Notes: generated from the letters alone by a model not told the origin. A DNA stretch of 64,000 bases from Variovorax sp. OV329 (GCF_900114785.1 NZ_FOUG01000005.1:310001-374000); one strand, 5' to 3'; numbered from the stretch's first letter, positions 35,588 to 44,022 are shown. Made by a program: numbers and translations.

Positions 35588-36571
35588 TCATGTCGTGGAC
35601 GTTGAGATTGCGCGGCCCAGGGCGGCCTGTGAAGCAGGCGGCAGCACGGCCATGCGCACGAAGCCTGGCAGGCCCATGGAGGCGGTGTCGCGCAGCTGGA
35701 TGCCATGCAGCTCGCGAAGTTGCTGCAGTAGCGCCGACTGCTCGCGCGGATCAGTCGGCGGCTGTGCGCAGAAGAAGTTGCTGTCGCTGGGGAGGCAATG
35801 CCAGCCCAGCGACTCGCAAAGGCGAAGCTGCAGGGACTTCCATTCGCTCAGAACCGGCAGGCATTCGCCGATCCACCGCTGCACCGCCGGCTCGGCCCAG
35901 GCATGCAGCATGGCCACGCCATGCGCGCCGATGGGCCAGGAGGGCATGAGCGCATCGAGTACACGCAGCAGTGCTTCGTCCGCATCCGGCGGCGCCAGTG
36001 CGTAGGCAGCGCGCACGCCGGTGAGGCCCAGCGCCTTGTTGGGTGTCCACAGCTGCCAGTAGCCCTCGGCCGCGCAGGGTCGGCCCGACAGGCGCAGCGG
36101 CGCATAGGCCATGTCGAGGACGCCAACGGCACCCTCCGGCAAAGGCGGCGCTTCGGTCGTCTGTCCTGTCGGGCTGGCCGGATCGCCATGCCACAGCAGC
36201 CGCGCCTCGTTCGCCGGCACCAGCGACATGCCGAGTGCCAGCGCGGACCGCAGGTAGTCGCCGTAGCCGGGCACGGGCGCATGCACGCCCAGCCCGCCCA
36301 GCCGATTGACGGCCGCCGTCATGCGCATGATGAATTCACTGCCGCTGGCTGCCATGTGGATGCGCGACGGGCTCACGCCGTGGAATGCGCCGAGACGCCC
36401 GCGCAGATCGGTGTAGGCCGGGTCGCAGTAGTACCGCGCATCGGCCTGCGCCACGGCCGCGAGGGCTTCAGGACAGGGCCCGCAGGCATTGGCGTTGGTC
36501 GAGAAGTCGTGCGCCGCCCGGCCCGCCGCGTCGGGGCCGCCGTGCATGGCAGCGAAGTGCGGCGGCGCCAT
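35588..36571 (-). CDS. cobD: threonine-phosphate decarboxylase-like PLP enzyme
   Basis: A 327-residue fold-type I PLP enzyme of the histidinol-phosphate aminotransferase family. The PLP lysine is in WTPNKALGLTGVRAAY; FSTNANACGP is the usual DFSxNxNPxGP-like N-terminal motif. In the cobalamin operon it should make (R)-1-amino-2-propanol O-2-phosphate from L-threonine phosphate, as CobD (also named CobC in some species). The start overlaps the cbiB stop by one base (TGATG). Confidence 0.87.
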   Translation of the reverse strand: MAPPHFAAMHGGPDAAGRAAHDFSTNANACGPCPEALAAVAQADARYYCDPAYTDLRGRLGAFHGVSPSRIHMAASGSEFIMRMTAAVNRLGGLGVHAPVPGYGDYLRSALALGMSLVPANEARLLWHGDPASPTGQTTEAPPLPEGAVGVLDMAYAPLRLSGRPCAAEGYWQLWTPNKALGLTGVRAAYALAPPDADEALLRVLDALMPSWPIGAHGVAMLHAWAEPAVQRWIGECLPVLSEWKSLQLRLCESLGWHCLPSDSNFFCAQPPTDPREQSALLQQLRELHGIQLRDTASMGLPGFVRMAVLPPASQAALGRAISTSTT

Positions 36572-37524
36572 CAGGCCCACCGCGCCACGCCGAGCATGGC
36601 GACGCTCGCCAGCAGGCCCGCCCACACGACCGACCGGCCGCCCAGCTGCAAGGCACGGCGCGTGTCGTCTGCCCGCACATTGCGGCCCACACGGTGCAGC
36701 ACGTAGAAGTCGGGCTTGCCCAGCCGCACGTCCAGCAGCAGCGCCATGGCGGCCATCGGCCAGCCGCTGTTCGGCGAAGGCGTGCGCCTGGCTTCCATGC
36801 GCAGTCCGGTCGGCCACTCCATGGCCGCCAGCGCCAGCAGCAACGCGCTGATGCGCGCCGGAATCCACGACAGCAGGTCGTCCGCCCGCGCGGCGAACTT
36901 GCCGGCCCATTCCCAGACCCTGCCGTTGCGCACGCCGTGGTAGCCCCACATCGCATCGGCGGTGTTGGCGAAGCGGTAGAGCGCCGCGCCCGGGAGGCCG
37001 GCCACGGCGAACCAGAAGAGCGGCGCCACCAGCGAATCGTTGAGATTCTCGGCGAGCGACTCGATGGCGCTCTCGCGCACCTGGCTTTCGTCCAGGCGGG
37101 TGACGTCGCGGCTGACCAGGTAGCTCAGCTGCTCGCGGCCGGCATCGAGGGACTCGGCCAGCGCGCGCTCCACCGACAGCACCTCCATCCGCAGCATGCG
37201 CCAGGCCAGCAGCGGCTTGAGCAGCAGGGCCGTGAAAGGCACGCTGGCCCACCATGGCATCTGCCAAGCGGCGTATTGCAACGCGAAGGCCAGCCCGGTC
37301 ACCACCGCTGCGCCAAAGCCCCAGGCCAGCGCGCCCGCCACCAGCCGCCCGAAGTCGGCGCCCAGCGGCGACTCCGCCTGCGGCGCGATGCGCCGGCCGG
37401 TAAAGCCCAGGTAGTGCCCCATCCACACGACCGGATGCCAGCGCGCCGGCGGCTCGCCCAGCAGGCGGTCGACGACCAGCGCCAGCCACAAGGCGGCAAC
37501 GGCCAGGCCGGCGCTGCCGGCCAT
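36571..37524 (-). CDS. cbiB: adenosylcobinamide-phosphate synthase
   Basis: A 317-residue polytopic membrane enzyme that attaches aminopropanol (phosphate) to adenosylcobyric acid. Conserved segments are DRLLGEPPARWHPVVWMG near the N-terminus, ESLAENLNDSLVAPLFW in the middle, and YRFANTADAMWGY. The name cobD is used for the same family in Pseudomonas nomenclature. Start overlaps the btuD stop by one base. Confidence 0.94.
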   Translation of the reverse strand: MAGSAGLAVAALWLALVVDRLLGEPPARWHPVVWMGHYLGFTGRRIAPQAESPLGADFGRLVAGALAWGFGAAVVTGLAFALQYAAWQMPWWASVPFTALLLKPLLAWRMLRMEVLSVERALAESLDAGREQLSYLVSRDVTRLDESQVRESAIESLAENLNDSLVAPLFWFAVAGLPGAALYRFANTADAMWGYHGVRNGRVWEWAGKFAARADDLLSWIPARISALLLALAAMEWPTGLRMEARRTPSPNSGWPMAAMALLLDVRLGKPDFYVLHRVGRNVRADDTRRALQLGGRSVVWAGLLASVAMLGVARWA

Positions 37525-38300
37525 CAGCGCGGCAGGACCACCCATTGGCTGTCCACTTCGTGCAGGCTGATGCGCTGCTCGAACACTTCGCGCAGCGCGG
37601 CATGCGTGGCGCGTTCGCTGGTGGCGCCCAGGTGCGCCAGGCGCCCTGCCTTGAGCACCAGCAACTGGTCGGCATGCAGCGCCATGCCCAGCTCGTGCAG
37701 CACGCTCAGCACCGTCTTGCCGGCGGTCACCAGCTCGCGCACCGTCAGCAGCCAGTCGGCCTGGTGCGGCGCGTCGAGGTTGGCCAGCGGCTCGTCCATG
37801 AGCAGCACCTGCGACTGCACGGCCAGCGCCCGCGCCAGGAGCACGCGCTGCCGCTCGCCGCCGGAGAGCTGGCCGAGCGGCCGCGCGCGCCACTCCCAGG
37901 ACTGGGTGCGGCGCATGGCCGCATCCACGGCGGCGACATCGGCAGCGCCGGGCGCGCCGATCCAGGAGCGATGCGGCAGGCGGCCCAGCATGACGACGTC
38001 CCAGGCGAGCAGGTCTTGCGTGCCGTGCTCGTCCTGGCCCATCCAGGCCAGCGCGCGGGCGCGGGGCCGGGGCCGCCATTCGCGCATGTCGCGGCCCAGC
38101 AGCTGCACCTGCCCTTCATGCGGCAGCAGGTGGGCCAGCGCCTTGAGAAGCGTCGTCTTGCCGGCGCCGTTGGGGCCGACCACCGCGGTCCACTGGCCGG
38201 CCGCGATCTGCAAGCCATCGACGTGCACGATCTCGCGCCCACCCAGGCGCACACGCAGCTGGCGGGCAGAAAGCGCGGGCATGGCGCCATCGTGCGTCAT
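37524..38300 (-). CDS. btuD: cobalamin/iron-siderophore-type ABC transporter ATP-binding protein
   Basis: A 258-residue ABC ATPase with Walker A GPNGAGKTT (42-50), signature LSGGERQR (145-152), Walker B VLLMDE (166-170) and switch His in SVLHEL. By family it resembles FecE/BtuD; its place between btuC, btuF and cbiB in a riboswitch-controlled operon identifies the ligand as a corrinoid. Start overlaps the permease stop as ATGA. Confidence 0.9.
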   Translation of the reverse strand: MTHDGAMPALSARQLRVRLGGREIVHVDGLQIAAGQWTAVVGPNGAGKTTLLKALAHLLPHEGQVQLLGRDMREWRPRPRARALAWMGQDEHGTQDLLAWDVVMLGRLPHRSWIGAPGAADVAAVDAAMRRTQSWEWRARPLGQLSGGERQRVLLARALAVQSQVLLMDEPLANLDAPHQADWLLTVRELVTAGKTVLSVLHELGMALHADQLLVLKAGRLAHLGATSERATHAALREVFEQRISLHEVDSQWVVLPR

Positions 38301-39286
38301 CGGCCGCTCCGGTTCATCAGCCACAAGAGGTAGCCGCCGCCCAGCAAGGCAGTGAGCACGCCCACCGGCAGTTCCTGCGGCGCCAGCACCCAGCGCGCGA
38401 GCACGTCGGCCGCCAGCAGCAGCACGCCGCCCATCAGGGTGGCCAGCAGCACCAGGGCACCGTGCGTCGTCTTGACCAGGGCGCGCACCAGGTGCGGCGA
38501 CACCAGGCCGATGAAGGCCACCAGCCCCACCTGCGCCACCGCAGCGCCGGTGGACAGCGCCAGCGCCGCGATCAGCGCGGCGCGCACCCACGGCAGCGAG
38601 ACGCCCAGGCTGGCGGCGCTGGCCTCGCCCAGCGTCAGCGCGTCGAGTGCGCGCGAGAGCGTCACCGCCGGCACCAGGCACAGCAGCAGCGCGCAAGCCA
38701 TCACCGCGACCGCGGGCCAGCCGAGGAAGCCGGTGCTGCCGAGCATGAAGGCCTGCATGGCCCGCATGATCTCGGGCACCCACAGCATCACCAGCGAGCT
38801 GGCGGCGCCCAGCACCATGCCCACCACCACGCCGGCCAGCAGCAGGCGCAGCGTCTGCTGCACCCCGCGCGCCAGGCCCAGCGTCAGCAGCACGGCCAGC
38901 ACCGCACCCACGAAGGCGGCGCCGGTCATGCCCAGGCGCGCACCGAAGCCGCCCGCCGCTGGCGCAATGCCCAGCAGCGTGAGCAGCAGCGCCACGCCCA
39001 GGCTGGCGCCGGAGGCGCTGCCGAGCAGGTAGGGATCGGCCAGCGGGTTGCGGAACAGGCCCTGCGCCAGCGCACCGCCCAGGCCTAGCAGCATGCCCGC
39101 CACCCAGGCGCCCAGCGTGCGCGGCAGGCGGATGTCCCAGACGATCTGCCAGGCCACCGGGTCCTGGCTGCCCATGCGCAACGGCTCCAGCCCGGTGCTG
39201 CCGATGGCCAGGCCCAGCAGCAACAGCAGCACACTGACGGCGACGAGGCCTGCGGCGACCGACGCGGTGCGCGCATTGGGATTCAC
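38297..39286 (-). CDS. btuC: vitamin B12 ABC transporter permease (FecCD family)
   Basis: A 329-residue permease with about ten TM helices. IRLPRTLGAWVAGMLLGLGGALAQG and NPLADPYLLGSASGA are the FecCD-family signatures. It begins with GTG at 39286, forming a GTGA overlap with the btuF stop, and has no upstream ATG in the intergenic space. It forms a channel dimer with BtuD in the inner membrane. Confidence 0.9.
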   Translation of the reverse strand: MNPNARTASVAAGLVAVSVLLLLLGLAIGSTGLEPLRMGSQDPVAWQIVWDIRLPRTLGAWVAGMLLGLGGALAQGLFRNPLADPYLLGSASGASLGVALLLTLLGIAPAAGGFGARLGMTGAAFVGAVLAVLLTLGLARGVQQTLRLLLAGVVVGMVLGAASSLVMLWVPEIMRAMQAFMLGSTGFLGWPAVAVMACALLLCLVPAVTLSRALDALTLGEASAASLGVSLPWVRAALIAALALSTGAAVAQVGLVAFIGLVSPHLVRALVKTTHGALVLLATLMGGVLLLAADVLARWVLAPQELPVGVLTALLGGGYLLWLMNRSGR

Positions 39287-40170
39287 CTGGCGCCGCCTTC
39301 GCCAGCGGCAGGCTTGGAGGCCAGGCAGTCCGCCATGATCTGCGCCGCTTCCGCCACGCGGGGCCCCGGCCGCACCAGCACGTCGCCCTGCGCATTCGTG
39401 AACACGCAGATGCGCCCGCGCCGGACGGCCTCGATGCCCTGCCAGCCGGGCCGCGTCGACAGCGGCACCGTGTTGCGGTCGCCCAGCATGATCACCTGCG
39501 GATTGGCCTTGACCACGAATTCCGGATTCAGTTTGGGGAAAGGCCCCATCGAGCCGGGCACCACATTGGCTGCGCCCAGCCGCGCCAGCACCTGGCCGAT
39601 GAAGGAGGACTCGCTGGCCGCGTACGGCCCGCTGCTCACCTCGAAATAGATGCGCTGGCCGCGGGCCTGCGCCGGCAGCGAGGCCGCCACCTGGTCCACG
39701 CCCGCGTTCGTGTCGCGCCACAGCGCCTGGGCCTGCGCCTCGCGCCCCAGCAGCGCGCCCACCTGGCCCAGCACGCGCTGAAGGTCGGCCAGCGAATCGG
39801 GCTCGAAGGCCAGCACGCGAAGGCCCAGGGCCTCCAGGCGCCCCGTGACCCGCGCCGAGCGCGAAAGCAGGACCACGTCGGGCCGCAGGGCCACAATGCG
39901 TTCCACGTTGGCGTCTTCCAGCCCGCCGACATGCGGCAGCGCCTTGGCCTGCGCCGGCCAGTTCGAATAGTCGTCCACGCCCACCAGCCGGTCGCAGGCA
40001 CCCAGGGCGCACACCGACTCGGTGACCGAGGGCAGCAGCGACACGATGCGCTGCGGCGGCTGCGCCCACTGCGTGCGCTGGCCGCGGTCGTCCACCACCT
40101 GGGTTTCGGCCGCCGCCGCATGCCCGGCAAGCCAGATCAGCAGTGCAAGACAGGAAAGCAGCCGCCTCAT
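39283..40170 (-). CDS. btuF: periplasmic vitamin B12-binding protein
   Basis: A 295-residue periplasmic binding protein of the TroA/BtuF class. The signal peptide is MRRLLSCLALLIWLAGHAAA. The mature protein has RIVSLLPSVTESVCALGA and ALRPDVVLL, typical of BtuF. It passes corrinoid from BtuB to BtuCD. Start overlaps the cobU stop as ATGA. Confidence 0.9.
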   Translation of the reverse strand: MRRLLSCLALLIWLAGHAAAAETQVVDDRGQRTQWAQPPQRIVSLLPSVTESVCALGACDRLVGVDDYSNWPAQAKALPHVGGLEDANVERIVALRPDVVLLSRSARVTGRLEALGLRVLAFEPDSLADLQRVLGQVGALLGREAQAQALWRDTNAGVDQVAASLPAQARGQRIYFEVSSGPYAASESSFIGQVLARLGAANVVPGSMGPFPKLNPEFVVKANPQVIMLGDRNTVPLSTRPGWQGIEAVRRGRICVFTNAQGDVLVRPGPRVAEAAQIMADCLASKPAAGEGGAR

Positions 40171-40784
40171 GCCGCGCCCTTCAGCAGCATCGGCAGCCCG
40201 GCCGCCACGAAGCACACGCGATCGCAGGCCGCCGCCACGCGCTGGTTGAGCAGGCCCAGCGCATCGACGAAGCCGCGCACCTCGCCGCCCAACGGAATGA
40301 CCCCCAGGCCGATCTCGTTGCTCACGACCACCACGGGGCCGGGTGCCGCCTGCAGCGCCGAAATCAACCCATCCTGCTCGGCGGCAATCTGCGCCGGCGA
40401 GGCAGGTGGACTCATGGGCATCAGCCAGTTGGTGAGCCACAGCGTGAGGCAATCGACCACGAGCAGGTCGCGCGGCGTGCTGTGCGCCGCGATCGCGCCG
40501 GCCAGGTCCAGCGGCTCCTCCACGCAGCGCAAGGCCGGCACGCGCGCCAAGCGGTCGGCCTGGTGGCGCTCGATGCGCGCGCGCATCTCCGCGTCGTGGG
40601 CCTGCGCGGTGGCCACCAGCAAGGCGCCGTGGCCGGCGTCCTGCGCCAGCCAGGCAGCGGCCAACTGCTCGGCGCGGCGCGACTTGCCGCTCTTCTGCCC
40701 GCCCAGGATCAGCTCGCGCCTGGCCACTGCCAGGGCGCGAGCAGAAGCTGCATCGACGGTTGTCGTCAGAGCTTGGGTGCCCAC
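40167..40784 (-). CDS. cobU: bifunctional adenosylcobinamide kinase / guanylyltransferase
   Basis: A 205-residue enzyme (CobU/CobP) that phosphorylates adenosylcobinamide and adds GMP. It has a P-loop GGQKSGKS (28-35) and the segment VVVVSNEIGLGVIPLGG. The N-terminus is about 20 residues longer than usual and the start overlaps the btuB stop by 19 nt; a GTG at codon 20 (40727) is an alternative start. Confidence 0.93.
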   Translation of the reverse strand: MGTQALTTTVDAASARALAVARRELILGGQKSGKSRRAEQLAAAWLAQDAGHGALLVATAQAHDAEMRARIERHQADRLARVPALRCVEEPLDLAGAIAAHSTPRDLLVVDCLTLWLTNWLMPMSPPASPAQIAAEQDGLISALQAAPGPVVVVSNEIGLGVIPLGGEVRGFVDALGLLNQRVAAACDRVCFVAAGLPMLLKGAA

Positions 40785-42673
40785 TTCAATCCCACGTAGA
40801 AGCTGCGTCCAGCCGTCGCATAGTTGCGCACCAGGTGGTAGTCCTTGTCGGTGGCATTGTCGATGCGCGCGAGCAGGGTCAGGCCATCGGCGAGCGGCGT
40901 GCTGGCCGTGAGGTTGAGCAGGCCATAGCCGGCCAGCACCTGCGTGTTGGCCGGATCGGCGTAGCGCTTGCCCGAGGCAACCACCTCGGCGCCCAGCACC
41001 CAGGTGCCCACGCGCACGTCGGCGCCCACGCTGCTGTAGACACGCGCGCGCTGCACCAGCAGCTTGTCGGTGTCCACATCGCGCGGGTCCTGCCAGTCGA
41101 TGGAGCCGCGCAGGGACCAGTCGCCGATGCGCTGCGTGCCGGCCAGCGTCACGCCCTCGTACACGGCGCGGCCCACGTTGGCATAGCAGCCGAAGAAGGA
41201 CTGGCAGGCCGTGGACGTGGTGTCGAAGTTGATGAGGTTCTTGACCTTGTTGTGATAGGCCGTGAGGCTCAGGCTGCTGGAAGGCTGGGGCGTCCAGCGC
41301 AGGCTGGCCTCGTAGTTGGTGCCCTCCTCGGGTTCCAGGCCCGACACGCCGTATTCGCTGAAGCGCTGGTAGAGCGTGGGCGCGCGGAACGAGGTGCCGG
41401 CCGATGCCGTGGCGCGCCAGGCGGGCGAGAAGGCGTAGCCGTAGGCCGCGCTGCCGGTGTTCTTGCCGCCGAACTCGCTGTCGTCGTCATGCCGCGCATT
41501 GAGCTGCAGCGTGTGGGCGCCCTGGCTGAAGCCGTAGCCCAGTGCCAGTGCGTTCTGCGAACGCTCGCGGTCGATGCCCGGGCTGGCGAAGAAGCCCACG
41601 CCGGGTGCGTTCTGCAGCTGGTCCTCGCGCCGCTCCAGGTCGGCGGTGATCAGGTGCGGGCCCATGCGGAACTCGTTCTGGAACAGGTAGCCGCGCGTCT
41701 GCGTCTCGGTCTTGTAGAAGTTGGGCTCGGTCTCGTAGCGGCTGCTGGAATCGGTCACGGCCAGCTTGGTGCGCCAGATGTCGGTCCACTGCGAGGTCCA
41801 GTTCAGGCCGCCGGTGCGCAGGCGGTACTTGTTGCGGTCGTCCACCGGCGCGCTGGGGTCGTAGCCGAAGTCGTCGTAGCCCGAATTGAGGTTGCTCTGC
41901 AGCAGGGTTCCCTCGATGCGCTGGTTCGGATTGATCTGGAAGCCCAGGCGCACGTTGCCGGCGGTGTTGCGGTAGTCGTCCTTGTCGGGGTTGTGGACCA
42001 CGTTGGGGGTACGCACGTCGAAGCCGTCGCTCTGGTCGCGCGACACGCCCAGCGAGTAGTCGAAGCCGCCGCTGGCGCCGCTCACCCCGGCCTCGGCCTT
42101 GTAGGTGCTGCGGCTGCCCACGCCCACGCCCACGTAGGGCGCGGCAACACCCTCGCCCTTGCGGGTGAACAGCTGGATCACGCCGCCCATGGCGTCCGAG
42201 CCGTACACCGCGGCAGCCGGGCCGCGCACGATCTCGATGCGGTCGATCTGCGACAGCGGGATGGATTCCCAGGTGGCGCCGCCGGTGGCCTGCGAATCCA
42301 CCCGCACGCCGTCGATGAAGACGGCGGTGAAGCGGGACTCGGCGCCGCGAAGGTACACCGAAGTGGTGTTGCCCTGGCCGCCGGTGCGTGCGATCTGGAT
42401 GCCCTGCACCTTGGCGAGCACGTCGGCCACGCCCTCGGCGCCGCTGCGCTCGATCGTGGCGCGGTCGATCACCGAGATGTCAGCCACGGCGTCCGACAGG
42501 CGCTGCTGGGTGCGGGTGGCTGTCACCACGGTCTCAGGCAGGCTGCCGGTGTTGGGCTGGGCCAGGGCAAGCGTGGCGGCCGACAGGCCGCCGATGGCAA
42601 CGGGAATGGCGGCGAGCGCGCGGACACGGCGGCGCTGCAGTCCAGCGGCGGTGGAACGATGAACGAAGTTCAT
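40766..42673 (-). CDS. btuB: TonB-dependent vitamin B12 outer-membrane receptor
   Basis: A 635-residue outer-membrane beta-barrel receptor. The signal peptide covers about residues 1-39 (ending TLALAQ); the TonB box is near ETVVTATRT, followed by a plug domain (GADVLAKVQGIQI-like) and a 22-stranded barrel ending in an aromatic-type C-terminus (YVGLKWAPKL). ATG 42673 is chosen; the open frame continues to 43060, but that stretch is the riboswitch. No clear Shine-Dalgarno sequence precedes the ATG. Confidence 0.94.
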   Translation of the reverse strand: MNFVHRSTAAGLQRRRVRALAAIPVAIGGLSAATLALAQPNTGSLPETVVTATRTQQRLSDAVADISVIDRATIERSGAEGVADVLAKVQGIQIARTGGQGNTTSVYLRGAESRFTAVFIDGVRVDSQATGGATWESIPLSQIDRIEIVRGPAAAVYGSDAMGGVIQLFTRKGEGVAAPYVGVGVGSRSTYKAEAGVSGASGGFDYSLGVSRDQSDGFDVRTPNVVHNPDKDDYRNTAGNVRLGFQINPNQRIEGTLLQSNLNSGYDDFGYDPSAPVDDRNKYRLRTGGLNWTSQWTDIWRTKLAVTDSSSRYETEPNFYKTETQTRGYLFQNEFRMGPHLITADLERREDQLQNAPGVGFFASPGIDRERSQNALALGYGFSQGAHTLQLNARHDDDSEFGGKNTGSAAYGYAFSPAWRATASAGTSFRAPTLYQRFSEYGVSGLEPEEGTNYEASLRWTPQPSSSLSLTAYHNKVKNLINFDTTSTACQSFFGCYANVGRAVYEGVTLAGTQRIGDWSLRGSIDWQDPRDVDTDKLLVQRARVYSSVGADVRVGTWVLGAEVVASGKRYADPANTQVLAGYGLLNLTASTPLADGLTLLARIDNATDKDYHLVRNYATAGRSFYVGLKWAPKL

Positions 42674-42777
42674 GAAGGAGAGACTCGAAGCAAATACCCT
42701 GTCCGGCTTCCCCGCCGGACGTGTGGGCGTCATGAGTGCAGCCCCGCACGTGATCGTGGGGCGTGGCGGCACTCGCC

Positions 42778-43012
42778 TTGTTGGCCGGTATCCGGGCTGG
42801 CAGCACGCCTTCATCGCCTTCCCAGGTGCCTGTTTCAGGGCGCCCAGTGGCTGATTGATGAAAGTGGATCGCGAAGGCATCGGACATGACTCGCGGCTCC
42901 GGCTGTTGACCGTTGCGGGGGCAGCGCAGGCTGGCCGCGCCGTGTGGACGGCGGTGGGCTCCTGCTTCCCGTTGAACTGCGCCGCGTGAACCGCGGCGCG
43001 AGCACCAACGGC
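42778..43012 (-). promoter_or_regulatory. cobalamin (B12) riboswitch upstream of btuB
   Basis: Read on the minus strand the leader has, in order: the P1 strand GTTGG, AACGGGAA, GCTGCCCCCGCAACGGT, GCCACTGGGCGCC, GGGAAGGCGATGAAGGC, the B12 box AGCCCGGATACCGGCC, and the closing P1 strand CCAAC. These are the conserved blocks of the cobalamin riboswitch. A TAGAAT -10-like box (minus strand, plus coordinates 43017-43022) would start the transcript close to 43010. Between the aptamer and the btuB ATG lie two GC-rich hairpins (near 42732-42768 and 42702-42719) that may form the expression platform. Confidence 0.93.
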
Positions 43013-43077
43013 GGGGATTCTAGCTGCGGCTCTTCCCTCATGCGACCGCCGCCGGGGCACCCATACAATGCACGTCC

Positions 43078-43308
43078 ATGTCCGCCGCCAGCCCCATCGA
43101 CCAGATCGCCGAGCGAGTCGAGCGCCTCCTGGTTCGCCACGAAGAGGTGCAACGCACCAATGCGCTGTTGCAGGAACAGGTCGAGGTGCTCACGCGCGAG
43201 CGTGACGCCCTCAAGTCGCGGCTGGCCGCGGCGCGGGCGCGGCTGGACGCGGTGCTCGAGAAGCTGCCGCTGGACGAGCCCTCTTCCCCGAATGACGCGC
43301 AAGCATGA
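43078..43308 (+). CDS. ZapB-like coiled-coil protein (TIGR02449 type)
   Basis: A 76-residue protein that is nearly one continuous coiled coil (residues about 5-62, heptads through RVERLLVRHEEVQRTNALL and DALKSRLAAARARL). It lies directly before zapA with an ATGA overlap, the usual place of the TIGR02449 family, likely a Z-ring accessory. A TACAAT -10-like box at 43064-43069 would put the transcript start only 2 nt before the ATG. Confidence 0.85.
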   Translation: MSAASPIDQIAERVERLLVRHEEVQRTNALLQEQVEVLTRERDALKSRLAAARARLDAVLEKLPLDEPSSPNDAQA

Positions 43309-43640
43309 AGCACATCGACGTACAGATCATGGGCCAGAGTTACGTACTCGGCTGTCCCGAAGGCGGTGAGCCGCAGTTGCGCGAGGCGGTGGAACGGGTG
43401 GATGCCGCCATGACCAAGATCCGCGACTCCGGCAAGGTGAAGGCGCGCGACCGCATCGCGGTGCTGGCTGCACTCAACCTGGCCTTCGACCTGGCACAGC
43501 TGGAAAAACCCAAGGCCCCTGCCGAACCGGCGCCGGCTGCAGCCACCACGGCCGCTGCGCAGGAAGCGGCCGACCCGCGCGTGGCGCAACTGGTGCAGCG
43601 CCTGGACCAGGCATTGACCGGAGACGGCCTCCTTCTTTGA
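43305..43640 (+). CDS. zapA: cell division protein ZapA
   Basis: A 111-residue FtsZ-bundling protein. The N-terminal fold is seen in VQIMGQSYVLGCPEGGE and LREAVERVDAAMTKIRD; ARDRIAVLAALNLAFDL follows, then a helical C-terminus for dimerisation. An Ala/Pro-rich linker (KAPAEPAPAAATT) is present between the two. The 4-nt overlap with the preceding gene indicates co-translation. Confidence 0.95.
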   Translation: MKHIDVQIMGQSYVLGCPEGGEPQLREAVERVDAAMTKIRDSGKVKARDRIAVLAALNLAFDLAQLEKPKAPAEPAPAAATTAAAQEAADPRVAQLVQRLDQALTGDGLLL

Positions 43641-43683
43641 TTTTTTTCATCGGCGCCGATGGTGCCGACGCGATAAAATCGAG

Positions 43684-43862
43684 GCGTCTGCGGTGCGCGT
43701 TGGGCTTTATATTTCCTTGAACCAATGCTCTATGGAGCCCGGGCTTGGTAAATTGCTTGGCGGGCGTGATCATCTCGCGTCAGATGAACCCGAAGCCCTG
43801 CTGCCCTCGCCCACCTGAACCCTGCGTTCAGGATGACGGTCCAGCGGCATTCGCAGACACCT
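43684..43862 (+). ncRNA. ssrS: 6S RNA
   Basis: The region after zapA carries a 6S RNA, which binds sigma-70 RNA polymerase. Closing-stem strands GTCTGCG (43686-43692) and CGCAGAC (43852-43858) pair. The 3' half contains the typical hairpin CCTGAAC-CCTGC-GTTCAGG followed by ATGACGGTCCAGCGGCAT. A TAAAAT -10 box lies at 43674-43679, giving a start near 43685. Length about 180 nt and position downstream of zapA both match betaproteobacterial ssrS. Exact ends are estimated. Confidence 0.88.
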
Positions 43863-43870
43863 TTTTCATC

Positions 43871-43898
43871 AAAAAGCCTCCCTTCGCGGAGGCTTTTT
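43871..43898 (+). terminator. intrinsic terminator after 6S RNA
   Basis: AAAAAGCCTCC (43871-43881), loop CTTCGC, and GGAGGCTTTTT (43888-43898). It is a textbook T-tailed hairpin, 9 bp after the estimated 6S end. Confidence 0.9.
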
Positions 43899-43939
43899 CA
43901 TGTCTTGTGCAGCTCAGGGCAAACCCTGAGCATCCCGAG

Positions 43940-44022
43940 TAAAATACCCGGGTGTTGCCGCCCACGTCGGCAGCCTGCAGCCGTGCCGGGCGAAGCACCC
44001 CGGCGCCGCACCTTGTCCGACA
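43940..44022 (+). ncRNA. structured leader or small RNA upstream of the TauE/SafE gene
   Basis: A TAAAAT -10-like box (43940-43945), nearly the same as that of the 6S gene, is followed by a GC-rich, foldable stretch (CCGGGTG near 43948 against CACCCCGG near 43997) and then by an intrinsic terminator 22 bp before the permease Shine-Dalgarno region. A perfect small hairpin CTCAGGG-CAAA-CCCTGAG (43913-43930) precedes the box. No conserved aptamer blocks of a riboswitch class I know are present. It is either a short sRNA or an attenuating leader. Confidence 0.45.

Noticed and set aside
35554-35706. Extension of cobQ to 35706
   Set aside because: It would overlap cobD and is Cys/Trp/Pro-rich sequence without family similarity; the conserved N-terminus begins at 35553.
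42674-43060. N-terminal extension of btuB to 43060 (129 extra codons)
   Set aside because: The stretch matches the conserved blocks of a cobalamin riboswitch in order, and a signal peptide starts at 42673.
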